From Nonomuraea sp. MG754425 (GTDB lineage Bacteria > Actinomycetota > Actinomycetes > Streptosporangiales > Streptosporangiaceae), in the NCBI RefSeq assembly GCF_021699195.1, contig NZ_SSXE01000055.1, forward strand, positions 1-48,644: a DNA stretch of 48,644 bases. Reading direction: 5' to 3'. A program made the position numbers and the translations under genes. The notes beneath the pieces are model-generated. The model saw nothing but the letters and a program-made list of their open reading frames with translations, searched no databases and was not told where the DNA came from. This document shows, in pieces, positions 22,469 through 30,970 of the stretch (positions within the stretch are counted from its first letter, which is position 1; each line of letters begins with the position of its first letter).

Positions 22469-23908
22469 CTAGGCCGGGGTGATGCGTAGCAGGCCGACCG
22501 CGTTCTTGGTGAGGGAGAGCACGCGGTTGAACTCGGCGGGCCGGTCCATGCTGAAGATCGCGTTTCGGGCGAACGTCGTGGTCCTGTTGTGGTTGTAGTT
22601 GTTGTTGGTCGCATCGACCAGCCAGTTCTCCACCCGGATCCGGTCGCCGAACACGCTCTTCGGGATGTCGCGGATGGTCAGCTTGGTCGAGCGGTTCGTG
22701 GTGCCGGTCTCGGCCTGGTAGTTCCAGTACATGACCGTGAGCTGCCGGGAGTCGAGATGAGAGATCGCCCCGAGCCCGATTCCGCCGGTCGCCGACCCGT
22801 CGGGGGTGATGGTCGTGGCCACTCGCCCGCCGTCGTCGTAACGGTCCTTCAGCATGCCCTGCATGACGACGACATGGCCGAACGGCAGGCGCACGCCGTC
22901 GAGTCCCTCGACGAACATGTCCTTGCGGACGTTCTCGCCGTGGTGCAGCACCCAGTGGAACGGGCGGTTCATGCCGCTCTCGACGTAGTAGCGGCCCAGT
23001 GCGGCGACACCCGCCGCCTGGACGAGCTGATCGTGGGCGAGGTCACCGACCGTCCCGGTGTCGGAGCCGCCGTAGACGCCGTACTCGGTGACGTAGGGCG
23101 GCACCGACTGGCTCAGTCCGGCCTGGCTCAGCAGGGATCGGAGGGTGGCGCGCTGGCTGAGCGCCTGGCGCGGGTTGTCGCGGTTCTTGTGGTAGAGCTG
23201 CACCGCCAGGAAGTCCAGCCGCTTGCGGGCGTCTTTGTCGGCGGCGTAGCGCTTGAGGAAGTCCAGCAGCCACTCGGCCGGCAGATTGGACGTCGTCGGG
23301 CCGCCGAAGGTCAGCGGGATCGCGGGTTCCAGGCCGTCGTTGGCCGCCGACACGGCACGATAGCCCGCGGCGTAGTAGGGATAGAACTCCGCCGGGGTCA
23401 TCGCGGTGTTGTCCGGATGGCCGCCGACGATCCCGAGGTTGGGCTCGATCCACGGCATCACGCAGTCGATCTGCGGATAGCGCGCCTTGTAGACGAGCAG
23501 GGCGTCCCGCATGAAGGTCTCCCACTCCTGCGGGGTCTTCTCCGTGCCGGTGGAGGAGGTGAAGCTCAGCAGCAACCGGTTGGCATAGGACGCCGCCTGG
23601 TCGAGGTAGGGGAAGTTCGACGCGGGCGGCTTCTCCATCTTGACCACCACGCGGGCCCAGCGGACGTTGAAGTCGTCCTGGAGCTGCTTGAGCGTGCCGG
23701 CCGGGAGCAGGCCCCTGGAGAAGTACCAGTTCGGATGGGTGTGGTTGACGTACCACCCGGGGTTGAAGAACGTGCCCAGGAGGCGACCGGCGTCCACGAC
23801 CATCGTGGAGTCGTAGGCCGTGGCCTGCGCGGCTCCGGCGGGCATGAGCCCCGCGACCAGTGAACCGCCCAGGCCCGCCAGCGCCCGCCTGCGGTTGAGC
23901 TCGCTCAT
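22469..23908 (-). CDS. Secreted clan GH-A glycoside hydrolase (GH39-like)
   Basis: The 479-residue product begins with a Tat signal (SELNRRRALAGLGGSLVAGL, cleaved after AGAAQA). The mature part reads like a TIM-barrel glycosidase of the GH39 type: LLGTFFNPGWYVNHTHPNW near the N-terminus, CVMPWIEPNLG with the likely acid/base Glu, and PPYVTEYGVYGG with the likely nucleophile Glu. A beta-rich C-terminal domain follows. ATG at 23908 with GGGAG 6 bases upstream is the start; the frame can be extended to 23992 without merit. It probably acts on plant or fungal polysaccharide outside the cell. An 8-bp dyad lies 31 bases upstream. The family number is not certain. Confidence 0.75.
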   Translation of the reverse strand: MSELNRRRALAGLGGSLVAGLMPAGAAQATAYDSTMVVDAGRLLGTFFNPGWYVNHTHPNWYFSRGLLPAGTLKQLQDDFNVRWARVVVKMEKPPASNFPYLDQAASYANRLLLSFTSSTGTEKTPQEWETFMRDALLVYKARYPQIDCVMPWIEPNLGIVGGHPDNTAMTPAEFYPYYAAGYRAVSAANDGLEPAIPLTFGGPTTSNLPAEWLLDFLKRYAADKDARKRLDFLAVQLYHKNRDNPRQALSQRATLRSLLSQAGLSQSVPPYVTEYGVYGGSDTGTVGDLAHDQLVQAAGVAALGRYYVESGMNRPFHWVLHHGENVRKDMFVEGLDGVRLPFGHVVVMQGMLKDRYDDGGRVATTITPDGSATGGIGLGAISHLDSRQLTVMYWNYQAETGTTNRSTKLTIRDIPKSVFGDRIRVENWLVDATNNNYNHNRTTTFARNAIFSMDRPAEFNRVLSLTKNAVGLLRITPA

Positions 23909-23939
23909 CCGGCTCTCCCGTCGTCGTGGGGCGGACATG

Positions 23940-23968
23940 CACGTCACGCTAGTGACGTGAGGTATACC
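23940..23968 (-). promoter_or_regulatory. Operator-like dyad upstream of the glycoside hydrolase
   Basis: CACGTCAC and GTGACGTG form a perfect 8-bp inverted repeat with a 4-base spacer (23940-23959), followed at once by the 8-base palindrome GGTATACC (23961-23968), whose TATACC could be a -10 box on the minus strand. The place and symmetry fit a repressor site, for example LacI-type, which often governs glycosidases. Confidence 0.5.
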
Positions 23969-24019
23969 ACCGGTATGCCGGGTGATCCGCAACCTCAGGT
24001 GAACGCGTCCGGCGCCGGT

Positions 24020-24865
24020 TCACGGTCGGCTGGGCAGGGTCGGGGCTCCGGCGTCGATCAGGCGCTGGGTGAGGTGGTGCAGGCGCATCGCCTCGTCACG
24101 GTCGAACGCGGCTCCGCCGAGGGAGAGCCGGCGCTTGGTGAAGTAGGCGCTGAAGGCTTCGGCCGGCGGATCCTCCAGCAAGGTCGTCATGGGCATGACG
24201 GCTTTGGCGACGGAGGTGGCGACCAGCGGGAAGGTGGCCCGCACCGCAGCACGCAGCGGCGCCGGGAGATGGGTGGGCATTCCGGTCGAGACGACGCCGG
24301 GGTTGTAGCCGACATAGCGGATCTCGCCGCCGTACAACTCGCCGAAGGCCACGCCGAGAAGGTCGTTGGCGCGGAAGGACTGCAGGGTGGCCCTGGTGCC
24401 GTTGTAGCGGCGGGTCAGTTGCAGGTCGTCCCAGTGAATGCGGCCCAGGGGGACGCCGGGCGTGCCGACGTTCATGATGACGGGGCGGGGGGCGGGCGTC
24501 ATGAGGTCGCGCAGGCCGTGGCTGAGGATGTGCCGGCTGAGGTAGGCGAGGGCGAAGCTGTGCTCGAAGCCCTCGCGTGTGGTGGTGCGAGGGCCGAAGA
24601 GCCGGTAGCGCTGGGCGCAGAGGACGAGCGTGTCCAGGGATGCGCACGTGCGACGGATGGTGGCGAGGAGTTCCTTGGTCGCCGCGATCGAGGTGAGATC
24701 GGCGCGCAGAAAGGTGGCGTTCTGGCTCGCGGCTTCGGCCAGGAATGACGCGCCCTTGGCGGGGGTGCTGCCGACGGCCACCACGCGCGCGCCCTGGCGC
24801 AGGTAGTGCAGGGCGAGGCCCTTGCCGATCCCGTCGGTGCCTCCGGTGACGACGACGGTCCTCAT
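24020..24865 (-). CDS. SDR-family protein with a lost catalytic Tyr and Lys
   Basis: The 281-residue product keeps the SDR nucleotide motif TGGTDGIGKG (residues 8-17) and the late GYNPGVVSTG segment. Aligned to retinol-dehydrogenase-like SDRs, which read RAYLQSK in the active site, it has RATLQSF, so the catalytic Tyr is Thr160 and the Lys is Phe164; the usual catalytic Ser region reads MNVGTPG and NNAG reads LCAQ. It may bind NAD(P) without reductase activity, perhaps as a partner of the neighbouring intact SDR. ATG at 24865 overlaps that gene's stop (ATGA). Confidence 0.85.
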   Translation of the reverse strand: MRTVVVTGGTDGIGKGLALHYLRQGARVVAVGSTPAKGASFLAEAASQNATFLRADLTSIAATKELLATIRRTCASLDTLVLCAQRYRLFGPRTTTREGFEHSFALAYLSRHILSHGLRDLMTPAPRPVIMNVGTPGVPLGRIHWDDLQLTRRYNGTRATLQSFRANDLLGVAFGELYGGEIRYVGYNPGVVSTGMPTHLPAPLRAAVRATFPLVATSVAKAVMPMTTLLEDPPAEAFSAYFTKRRLSLGGAAFDRDEAMRLHHLTQRLIDAGAPTLPSRP

Positions 24866-25752
24866 GCCCTGCCTCCCAGCACCCGCAGGCTCAACGAGGT
24901 GCACAGGTCCCAGACGGCGTTGCGGTTGCGCGGGTCGAGCACGCTGGCCGGCCACGGCTGGTGGCGGCCCTTGCTGTCGAAGTAGGCACCGCTGATGCCC
25001 GCCATCTCAGGGCTGGAGGCGAGGTAGACGCTCGGGCGGGCGGACCTGGTGAGGTCGGCCAGGAACAGCGGCGCGATGACCTTCAGCACCAGGGGGGCGA
25101 TGGGCCGGTACACCATCGGGAACGCCTTGATCGACGTCGATCGGTTCATCGGTGTGTAGCCGTGCCCCGGGTAGACCACGTTGGCACTGACACCGGTGCC
25201 GGTCAGTTCCGCGGCGAGGCGGTGGGTCATCGCCATCGTCATCGTCTTGGTGTGGTTGTACTGGCTGAACGTCCAGCCCATGAAGCGCTTCTCCGCCTGC
25301 AGGTTGTCGCGCTCGATCGGGCCGCCTGGTATCCCGCCGGTGACGTTGACGACCCGGGCGTCGCCCGCCTGGCGCAGGTGCGGCAGCAGCAGGTGGGTGA
25401 GCGTGAAAGGCGCCAGCACGTGGGCGGCGAAGGTCCTTTCCACGCCGTCGGCGGTGAGCTGCCTGGCAGGCGGGTTCAGGCCGACATTGTTGACCAGGAC
25501 GTCGAGCCGGTCGGTGCGCTCGGCGATCTGGGAGGCCAGCTTGGTCAGGCCGTCCAGGGTCGTGACGTCCGCGGCGAGGGCCTCGATCCGGTCATGTCTG
25601 GCATCACGGCTGAGTTCGTGCACGGCCTGGCGGCCCGCTGCCGGGTCCAGGCCGACGAGGACGACGGACGCGCCTCGTAGGGCGAGGCCGCGGGCGATCT
25701 CCTTGCCGATCCCGCCGGTGCTGCCCGTGATCACGGCAGTCTTCGCTTTCAT
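24862..25752 (-). CDS. SDR-family oxidoreductase
   Basis: The 296-residue product is a classical or extended-type short-chain dehydrogenase: TGSTGGIGKEIA near residues 9-20, DVLVNNVGLNPPA near 91, and the active-site YNHTK (YxxxK) in the WTFSQYNHTKT segment. The Ser of the triad appears as Thr in NVTGG. ATG at 25752 has GGAG 5 bases upstream. It reduces or oxidises a hydroxyl/keto group with NAD(P)(H); substrate unknown. It is co-transcribed with the SDR-like gene at 24020-24865 and divergent from a TetR regulator, which probably represses both. Confidence 0.88.
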   Translation of the reverse strand: MKAKTAVITGSTGGIGKEIARGLALRGASVVLVGLDPAAGRQAVHELSRDARHDRIEALAADVTTLDGLTKLASQIAERTDRLDVLVNNVGLNPPARQLTADGVERTFAAHVLAPFTLTHLLLPHLRQAGDARVVNVTGGIPGGPIERDNLQAEKRFMGWTFSQYNHTKTMTMAMTHRLAAELTGTGVSANVVYPGHGYTPMNRSTSIKAFPMVYRPIAPLVLKVIAPLFLADLTRSARPSVYLASSPEMAGISGAYFDSKGRHQPWPASVLDPRNRNAVWDLCTSLSLRVLGGRA

Positions 25753-25773
25753 GGCATCTCCATCCATTTCTGT

Positions 25774-25819
25774 CACTCGGTGCCAGACTATACATCGAAT
25801 GCCAGTGGATACACTCGGT
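25774..25819. promoter_or_regulatory. Direct-repeat operator candidate between SDR and TetR genes
   Basis: TGCCAG-N3-ATACA occurs twice (25781-25794 and 25800-25813), 19 bases apart, flanked by CACTCGGT at 25774 and 25812, which are 38 bases apart. A TATACA box at 25789 may be a -10 for the regulator gene. Two-turn spacing fits tandem dimer binding. Confidence 0.45.
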
Positions 25820-25822
25820 CGC

Positions 25823-26401
25823 GTGACGGGATTGAGGGAACGCACCAGGCGAGCGGTCACCAAGCAACTCGCCGACGTGGCCATGGAGCTGTTCAGCTCG
25901 CGTGGATTCGACGAGACCACGGTCGAGGACATCGCCAAGGCGGCCGGCATCTCCAAACGGAGCTTCTTCCGCTACTTTCCGACCAAGGAGGACGTCGTCT
26001 TCGAGGGCGTCCACGCTCTGGGCGACGACATCGTCGAGGAACTGGAGGCCCGGCCCGAGGGCGAAGGGCCGTGGGAGGCGCTGCACGTCGTCCTGCGGGA
26101 CTGGAGCCAGGAGATCACCGACGAACGCCACCGCCTGATCGCGTCAACTCCGGCGCTGCGCGCCCGCTTCCACGAGACGCGCGATGGCATTCGCCGGCAG
26201 TTCGCCGAGATCGTCCGGCGCAGATTCGGGCTCGACGCCTTCACCGCCGAACTCGTCACGGCCTGCGCGGCCGCCGCCCTCGACTCCGCCTCTCACGAGT
26301 GGCACCGCCTGGGCGGCAGGACCGATCGCACCGAACTCGTCGACCGGGCCTTCAACCTCGCCCGCCCGGCCTGCTGCCCACCACCGGCCGAAGGCACCTG
26401 A
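25823..26401 (+). CDS. TetR/AcrR family transcriptional regulator
   Basis: The 192-residue product has the TetR HTH at its N-terminus: ELFSSRGFDETTVEDIAKAAGISKRSFFRYFPTKEDVV near residues 23-60. The C-terminal domain resembles the MftR/TetR_17 type. GTG at 25823 gives a standard length; ATG at 25799 is in frame and could be a leaderless start behind the TATACA box at 25789. Neither has a good ribosome site. It is divergent from the SDR pair and probably represses them through the 19-base direct repeats. Confidence 0.88.
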   Translation: MTGLRERTRRAVTKQLADVAMELFSSRGFDETTVEDIAKAAGISKRSFFRYFPTKEDVVFEGVHALGDDIVEELEARPEGEGPWEALHVVLRDWSQEITDERHRLIASTPALRARFHETRDGIRRQFAEIVRRRFGLDAFTAELVTACAAAALDSASHEWHRLGGRTDRTELVDRAFNLARPACCPPPAEGT

Positions 26402-26741
26402 CCTGTGTCAACCTCCCCGGCAACGGTTCCCGCCACCGGCGAGGACGATCGGCCGGGCCCGCGATCGGCAGAGCGGCGACGAGATGCTTCATCACCAGGA
26501 TGCTCCTCTCGTCTGCCGCTACCGCCAGGGTCAGGCCCGCGCCCACGGCGCCGGCCGAACAAGTCCGTGCTTCGTTCACGATCGGGCTCCGCATGCGGGG
26601 CCGGACGAGGGAGTTCGCGGCGGTCAGGGCGATGAAGTTCTCCCGGTAAATGCCCGTGGCGGCGATCCAGGCCGTCTCGGAGAGGTCGGGGAGCGCCACC
26701 GACTCGCGGGTGGCCAGTGGACGGGCGGCCGAGTGCCACAA
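26352..26741 (-). CDS. Uncertain ORF or remnant in the 26402-26835 gap
   Basis: The 434-base gap before the flavoprotein gene holds no recognised gene. One minus-strand frame has coding-like third-position bias over 26416-26706 (ALPDLSETAWIAATGIY, then ENFIALTAANSLVR). It runs into the 3' end of the TetR gene, has only a TTG or internal GTG start, and no family is recognised. A decayed gene is as likely as a real one. Confidence 0.22.
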   Translation of the reverse strand: MWHSAARPLATRESVALPDLSETAWIAATGIYRENFIALTAANSLVRPRMRSPIVNEARTCSAGAVGAGLTLAVAADERSILVMKHLVAALPIAGPADRPRRWREPLPGRLTQVRCLRPVVGSRPGGRG

Positions 26742-26835
26742 CGGGAGCTTAGCGCCGTGCGGAAAGTACGTCTTAGACGAGCCGGGGGAGACGCCCCATC
26801 ATGGGATGGCGGATGGCCCGTCCGAGAGGAGTCCG

Positions 26836-28596
26836 ATGAAACGGGGCAGCCCCTCCACCGTCGTCGCCGGCCTGCACGACATCCCCGACGGCAGCGAGTT
26901 CGACTTCGTGGTGCTCGGATCGGGCGCGGCGGGACTGTCCGCCGCGGTCTTCGCCGGGCTGTACGGCGCACGCGTCCTCGTCGTCGAACGCAGCGGCCTC
27001 ATCGGGGGCACCAGCGCGCTGACCGCGGGCACGCTCTGGCTGCCGGGCGCGTACCCCGTGGACGGCAGGTCACCCGAGGAGGATCGGCTGGTCGCCGGCC
27101 GCTATCTGGAGCAGGCGACCGGCGGCGATCGGCTGGCCGCGCTGCGCGGGCGGTACCTGGACGCGGCGTCCGACGCGATCGCGCTCCTGGAACGGCGTAC
27201 GAGCGTGACCTTCTTCCGCCGCGACAACCACCCCGACTACCTGGGCGCCGTCCGCGGCGCGGCCGTCTCGGGGCGCGCGATCGAGGTGGCCGACTTCGAC
27301 GGCCGGGTGCTCGGCGCGGACCTCAGGCTCGTCCGCCCGCCGTTGCGGAACTTCACCATCCTGGGCGGACTGGCGCCCAACCGCGACGAGACCCGGCGAT
27401 ACTCCGTCATCGCGGCCCGGCCGGCCAGCCGGGAAGGGGTGGCGAACGCCGTCCGCGCGTTCCCGCGGGTCGCGCGGCACCTTGCCGACCTGCTGATCCA
27501 TCGACGCTCGTCCCGGCTGACCCTGGGCAACGCGCTCATCGGCCGGTTGCTCGCCTCGCTGATGCGACTCGGCACGGCCCGCGTCGTGCTGAACGCCCAG
27601 CCGGTGACGCTGACCCGCGGCGAAGCGGGGATCGACGCCGTCAGGATCGACGACGGGCGCTCGTCCCGCACCATCCGGGTGTCACGCGGTGTGATCTGCG
27701 CGACCGGCGGGTTCACGCGGGGACCGCGGCGGGAGAGCGTGCTCGGCGGCCTGCCGCTGGAGTGGAGCGCGGTGGCCGACGGCGCGCGGGGCACGGCCCA
27801 TTCCCTGCTCGAGAGCGTCGGGGCCGTCTTCGGGCGGCAGGGCACCGACGCGTTCTGGGCCCCCGTGTCGCTGCCGCCGGGACGTGACGGACGCACGGAG
27901 CCGTACCCGCATTTCGCCCTCGACCGGGGAAAACCGGGCTTCGTCATCGTGGACCGGCTCGGGCGGCGCTATCTCAACGAGGCCGACCCGTACCACCTGC
28001 TGGGCGAGAAGATGCTGGCCCACGCGGACCGGGCCGGCGCGCCGAGCTTCCTCATCGCCGACGAGAGCGCGGTCAGGCGCTACGGGATCGGCGCCGTGAG
28101 ACCGGGAGGGTGGGGACGGCGCCGCCGGCTGCGGGACGGGTACCTGACCCGCGGCCGTGACCTCGGCGAACTCGGGGACCTCCTGGGCATGGCTCCGGGA
28201 GTCCTGAGCGAGACGATCGAACGGTTCAACTCCTTCGCCGAGCGCGGCGAGGATCCCGACTTCGGGCGCGGCGCCGACCCGTACCAGCGCAACCTCGGGG
28301 ACGCCCGGCAGCGGCCGAACCCGTCGCTGGGAGTGGTCGCGCGCCCGCCGTTCTACGCCATCCGGATCTACCCGGGCGACATCGGCTCGGCCTCGGGGTT
28401 CGCCACCGACGAACACGCGCGGGTGCTCGACGCCGGCGGACGGCCCATCGGCAGACTGTATGCGCTGGGCGCCGACATGCGCTCGATCATGGAGGGCGGA
28501 TATCCCGGCCCGGGGATCACCCTCGGCCCCGCCGTCGTGTTCGCCCACCTCGCGATCCGCGACGCGATGGGTGACCCGCCGGGCGACCCGCCGTGA
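26836..28596 (+). CDS. FAD-dependent oxidoreductase, 3-ketosteroid dehydrogenase/fumarate reductase-like
   Basis: The 586-residue product starts with EFDFVVLGSGAAGLSAAVFA (FAD motif near residues 21-40) and LVVERSGLIGGTSALTAGTLWLP, typical of the KstD/fumarate reductase flavoprotein family. The C-terminus has PFYAIRIYPGDIGSASGFATD and LYALGADMRSIMEGGYPGPGITLGPAVVFAH, the usual end of 3-oxosteroid 1-dehydrogenase-like proteins. ATG at 26836 follows AGGAG by 4-5 bases. The likely reaction is dehydrogenation or reduction of a steroid-like or unsaturated ketone; the exact substrate is not readable. It stands alone between two regulators' targets. Confidence 0.85.
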   Translation: MKRGSPSTVVAGLHDIPDGSEFDFVVLGSGAAGLSAAVFAGLYGARVLVVERSGLIGGTSALTAGTLWLPGAYPVDGRSPEEDRLVAGRYLEQATGGDRLAALRGRYLDAASDAIALLERRTSVTFFRRDNHPDYLGAVRGAAVSGRAIEVADFDGRVLGADLRLVRPPLRNFTILGGLAPNRDETRRYSVIAARPASREGVANAVRAFPRVARHLADLLIHRRSSRLTLGNALIGRLLASLMRLGTARVVLNAQPVTLTRGEAGIDAVRIDDGRSSRTIRVSRGVICATGGFTRGPRRESVLGGLPLEWSAVADGARGTAHSLLESVGAVFGRQGTDAFWAPVSLPPGRDGRTEPYPHFALDRGKPGFVIVDRLGRRYLNEADPYHLLGEKMLAHADRAGAPSFLIADESAVRRYGIGAVRPGGWGRRRRLRDGYLTRGRDLGELGDLLGMAPGVLSETIERFNSFAERGEDPDFGRGADPYQRNLGDARQRPNPSLGVVARPPFYAIRIYPGDIGSASGFATDEHARVLDAGGRPIGRLYALGADMRSIMEGGYPGPGITLGPAVVFAHLAIRDAMGDPPGDPP

Positions 28597-28680
28597 CCGT
28601 CCGCCGCCGGCCGATAAGCACGGCTCATCGCCGTCGTGACGTTCCGTATTGACGGGTCGAGGGTTCGGCGCAGACCGAGA

Positions 28681-30657
28681 TCAGTTCTGCGCCTCCGGGA
28701 TGGTCACGGGCGGGCAGCGCGGGTCGAGCCGCACCTTCGCCAGGTCCCGGCCGACGATCGTCCAGGCGTCGTACGTGCCGGGCTCGAACTGCAACTGCGG
28801 ATTGGTGTGCCATTCGTCGCCCAGCCCGGTCGCGAGCAGCTTGGCTTCCGATCCCAGCTCATAGGCGTTGCCGCCGCCGAAGAAGGTGGAGGTGAACACC
28901 CGGCCCCGGTGGACCTGCAACTCGCCGTGTCCCGACAGCAGGCCCTGGTGCTTGATGACGCCGGTGGCGGGGTCCAGGGCGATCCAGGCGCCCAGCACCC
29001 GCTTGTAGACCGCGTACAGCAGCCCGTCGTGGACCTTGAGGTCCTGGAAGGTGCGGTGGTCCGGCAGCGGATCGAACTGCCGCACCACCTTGCGCTGCTT
29101 CAGGTCGAAGGCGGCGATCGAGGCCGTCGTCCTGGTCGGCGGCGTGCCGCCGCCGCCGAGCACGTCGCCGCCGAGGTAGACGATGCCGCGCCGGGAGTCG
29201 ACGCTCAGGCTCATCAGGCTCTGGTCGGGGATGACGTTCGGGTAGACGTCCATCGTGCCCGTGTCGGGGTCGAGCACCGTCAGAGCGCCCTGCAGCTTGG
29301 CGCCGGTGGGCGCGGAGGCCACCAGGATGGTGTCGGTGACAGGGTCGTGCTCGATGTCCCACGGCCGGGACTGGTCGTGCCCGATGTAGCCGAGGCCGCG
29401 CACCTCGTCGGTGCGCACGTCGATGGAGATGATCTGGCCGCTCGGGTACAGCGCGGCGTAGATCTTGCCGCCCCGCCGCACCATGGCCTTCGGCTCGCCC
29501 ACCACGCGGATCCTGCGTTCCTTCCCGGTCCGCAGGTCGCGCACCTCCACGGCGAAGTGGCCGCCGATGTACAGGGCCCGGTTCGGCACCAGCAGCATGC
29601 TCTGGGTCCGCTCGGCGCCGGTCGGGAAGCCCGCGTCGATGAGGTCGACGAACTCGGAGGTCCCGCTCGGCAGGTCCAGCCACCACATGCCGCCGCTGCC
29701 GGCGAAGCCGATGAGCCGCTGCCCGTCCAGCTTCAGCGCCCGGGTCTCCTCGCCGGGCGAAGGCGGGTCGGCGACCTTGGTCACCGCGTCCTGCCCGGTG
29801 CGGTAGCTGTAGACGGCGCCGTCGGGGCGCGAGGTGAGGTAGACCGTGCCGTCGGGGGCCACCTCGAACGCGTCGATGGTGCCGACCCCGGCCTCGAACT
29901 GCCGCAGGTCCGTGCCGTCCTTGCGTACGTCGATCAGCGTGCTCCCGCCGGCCGCCAGCACCCGGTCGCCGTGGAGCGAGACCGTGCCGATGGCCGCGGG
30001 AGCCTGGGCCAGTTCCCTGACCGCGCCGCTGACCCGGTCGACGGCCATCAGCTTGGCCTTCTCCAGCAGGCCGGCGTAGGCCGTGGTCTCGTCGACGGCG
30101 ACCGCCCTGACGTAGTGCTCGCCCTGGACCAGCACGCCGTACCTGCGGACCGCGCCGGTCGAGGGGACGTACTCCCAGAGCCGGCCGTCGGAGGAGGTGC
30201 CGAGGTAGAGGGTGCCGTCCGGCGCGGCGGCCATGCTCCAGACGAAGCCGCCGTTCGCGCCGAAGGAGTGCAGGCGCGCCACCTGGCCGGTGGCCAGGTC
30301 GTAGCTGTACAGGTCGGGTACGGGGTAGGTGCCGATGTACAGCTTGCCGCCGGCGACGGCGGTGGCCCAGCCGCCTTCGGGCTCGCCTGTCTCGGGGCCG
30401 TCCGGCAGCGTCGCGGTACGCGTCACCTTCCGGGTGGCCAGGTCGATCTCGGCCACGACCGGAGGCTTCGGCCCTCGGGAGACCACATAGGCGTGGCCCT
30501 CGTGGACGGCTGCGCCGACGATCGCGCCGGTGACGGAGGCCGGGCCGTACGTGGTCACGGCCGGGGTGTCGCAGCGCGGTGCGGCCGCCGCCTGTGCGGC
30601 GGTCGGTATCGATAAAGCGGCCAGGACCATGAGCAGCGCGAGACAGGTTCGCGGCAC
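28681..30657 (-). CDS. Secreted beta-propeller protein
   Basis: The 658-residue product starts with a Sec signal (PRTCLALLMVLAALSIPTAAQAA). The remainder is a chain of short repeats of the PQQ/YVTN-like kind, each with G-x-x-Y-x-G-T-Y or D-L-A-T-G-x-V turns (KLYIGTYPVPDLYSYDLATG, TLYLGTSSDGRLWEY, AVDRVSGAV, VYLTSRPDGAVYSY, and so on). The whole length is enough for two propellers. GTG at 30657 with GGAGG 7 bases upstream is the start. No catalytic motif was found; ligand or sugar binding, or a structural extracellular role, is possible. Confidence 0.8.
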   Translation of the reverse strand: MPRTCLALLMVLAALSIPTAAQAAAAPRCDTPAVTTYGPASVTGAIVGAAVHEGHAYVVSRGPKPPVVAEIDLATRKVTRTATLPDGPETGEPEGGWATAVAGGKLYIGTYPVPDLYSYDLATGQVARLHSFGANGGFVWSMAAAPDGTLYLGTSSDGRLWEYVPSTGAVRRYGVLVQGEHYVRAVAVDETTAYAGLLEKAKLMAVDRVSGAVRELAQAPAAIGTVSLHGDRVLAAGGSTLIDVRKDGTDLRQFEAGVGTIDAFEVAPDGTVYLTSRPDGAVYSYRTGQDAVTKVADPPSPGEETRALKLDGQRLIGFAGSGGMWWLDLPSGTSEFVDLIDAGFPTGAERTQSMLLVPNRALYIGGHFAVEVRDLRTGKERRIRVVGEPKAMVRRGGKIYAALYPSGQIISIDVRTDEVRGLGYIGHDQSRPWDIEHDPVTDTILVASAPTGAKLQGALTVLDPDTGTMDVYPNVIPDQSLMSLSVDSRRGIVYLGGDVLGGGGTPPTRTTASIAAFDLKQRKVVRQFDPLPDHRTFQDLKVHDGLLYAVYKRVLGAWIALDPATGVIKHQGLLSGHGELQVHRGRVFTSTFFGGGNAYELGSEAKLLATGLGDEWHTNPQLQFEPGTYDAWTIVGRDLAKVRLDPRCPPVTIPEAQN

Positions 30658-30970
30658 GGCCGCACCTCCAGAATGTTCAATGCTGCTTAGTTATGGCCCA
30701 GACCGTAATCAAACGCGCGGGGACGCGTCAAGAGCTGACGTCCGACACAGGACTTCGCGCCCGCCGATGATGCCGTCCGGCCGGATCACGGCCTTGCTGG
30801 AGCCGCTCGGCGCCCGCCTGCGGTCCGCACACCCGTCCTGGGGATGTCGGCGACCAGGACGGTCTTGCCGCGGACCGGAGCGTGCGCAACCGCGTGACCA
30901 GCGGGATCGATCGCAGCGCCCACCACGGCCGCTGCCGGGAAAGCGAGTTTAAAGCGGTTGCTGGTCAACT
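30658..30970. other. 313-base divergent gap
   Basis: It separates the secreted propeller gene (minus) from the membrane protein gene (plus) and should contain both promoters. An AT-rich patch at about 30680-30710 is the only compositional feature. No repeat, operator or further gene was recognised. Confidence 0.4.

Noticed and set aside
28636..30615. 659-codon plus-strand frame opposite the beta-propeller gene
   Set aside because: The minus strand has a signal peptide, ribosome site and repeat pattern; the plus frame has none.
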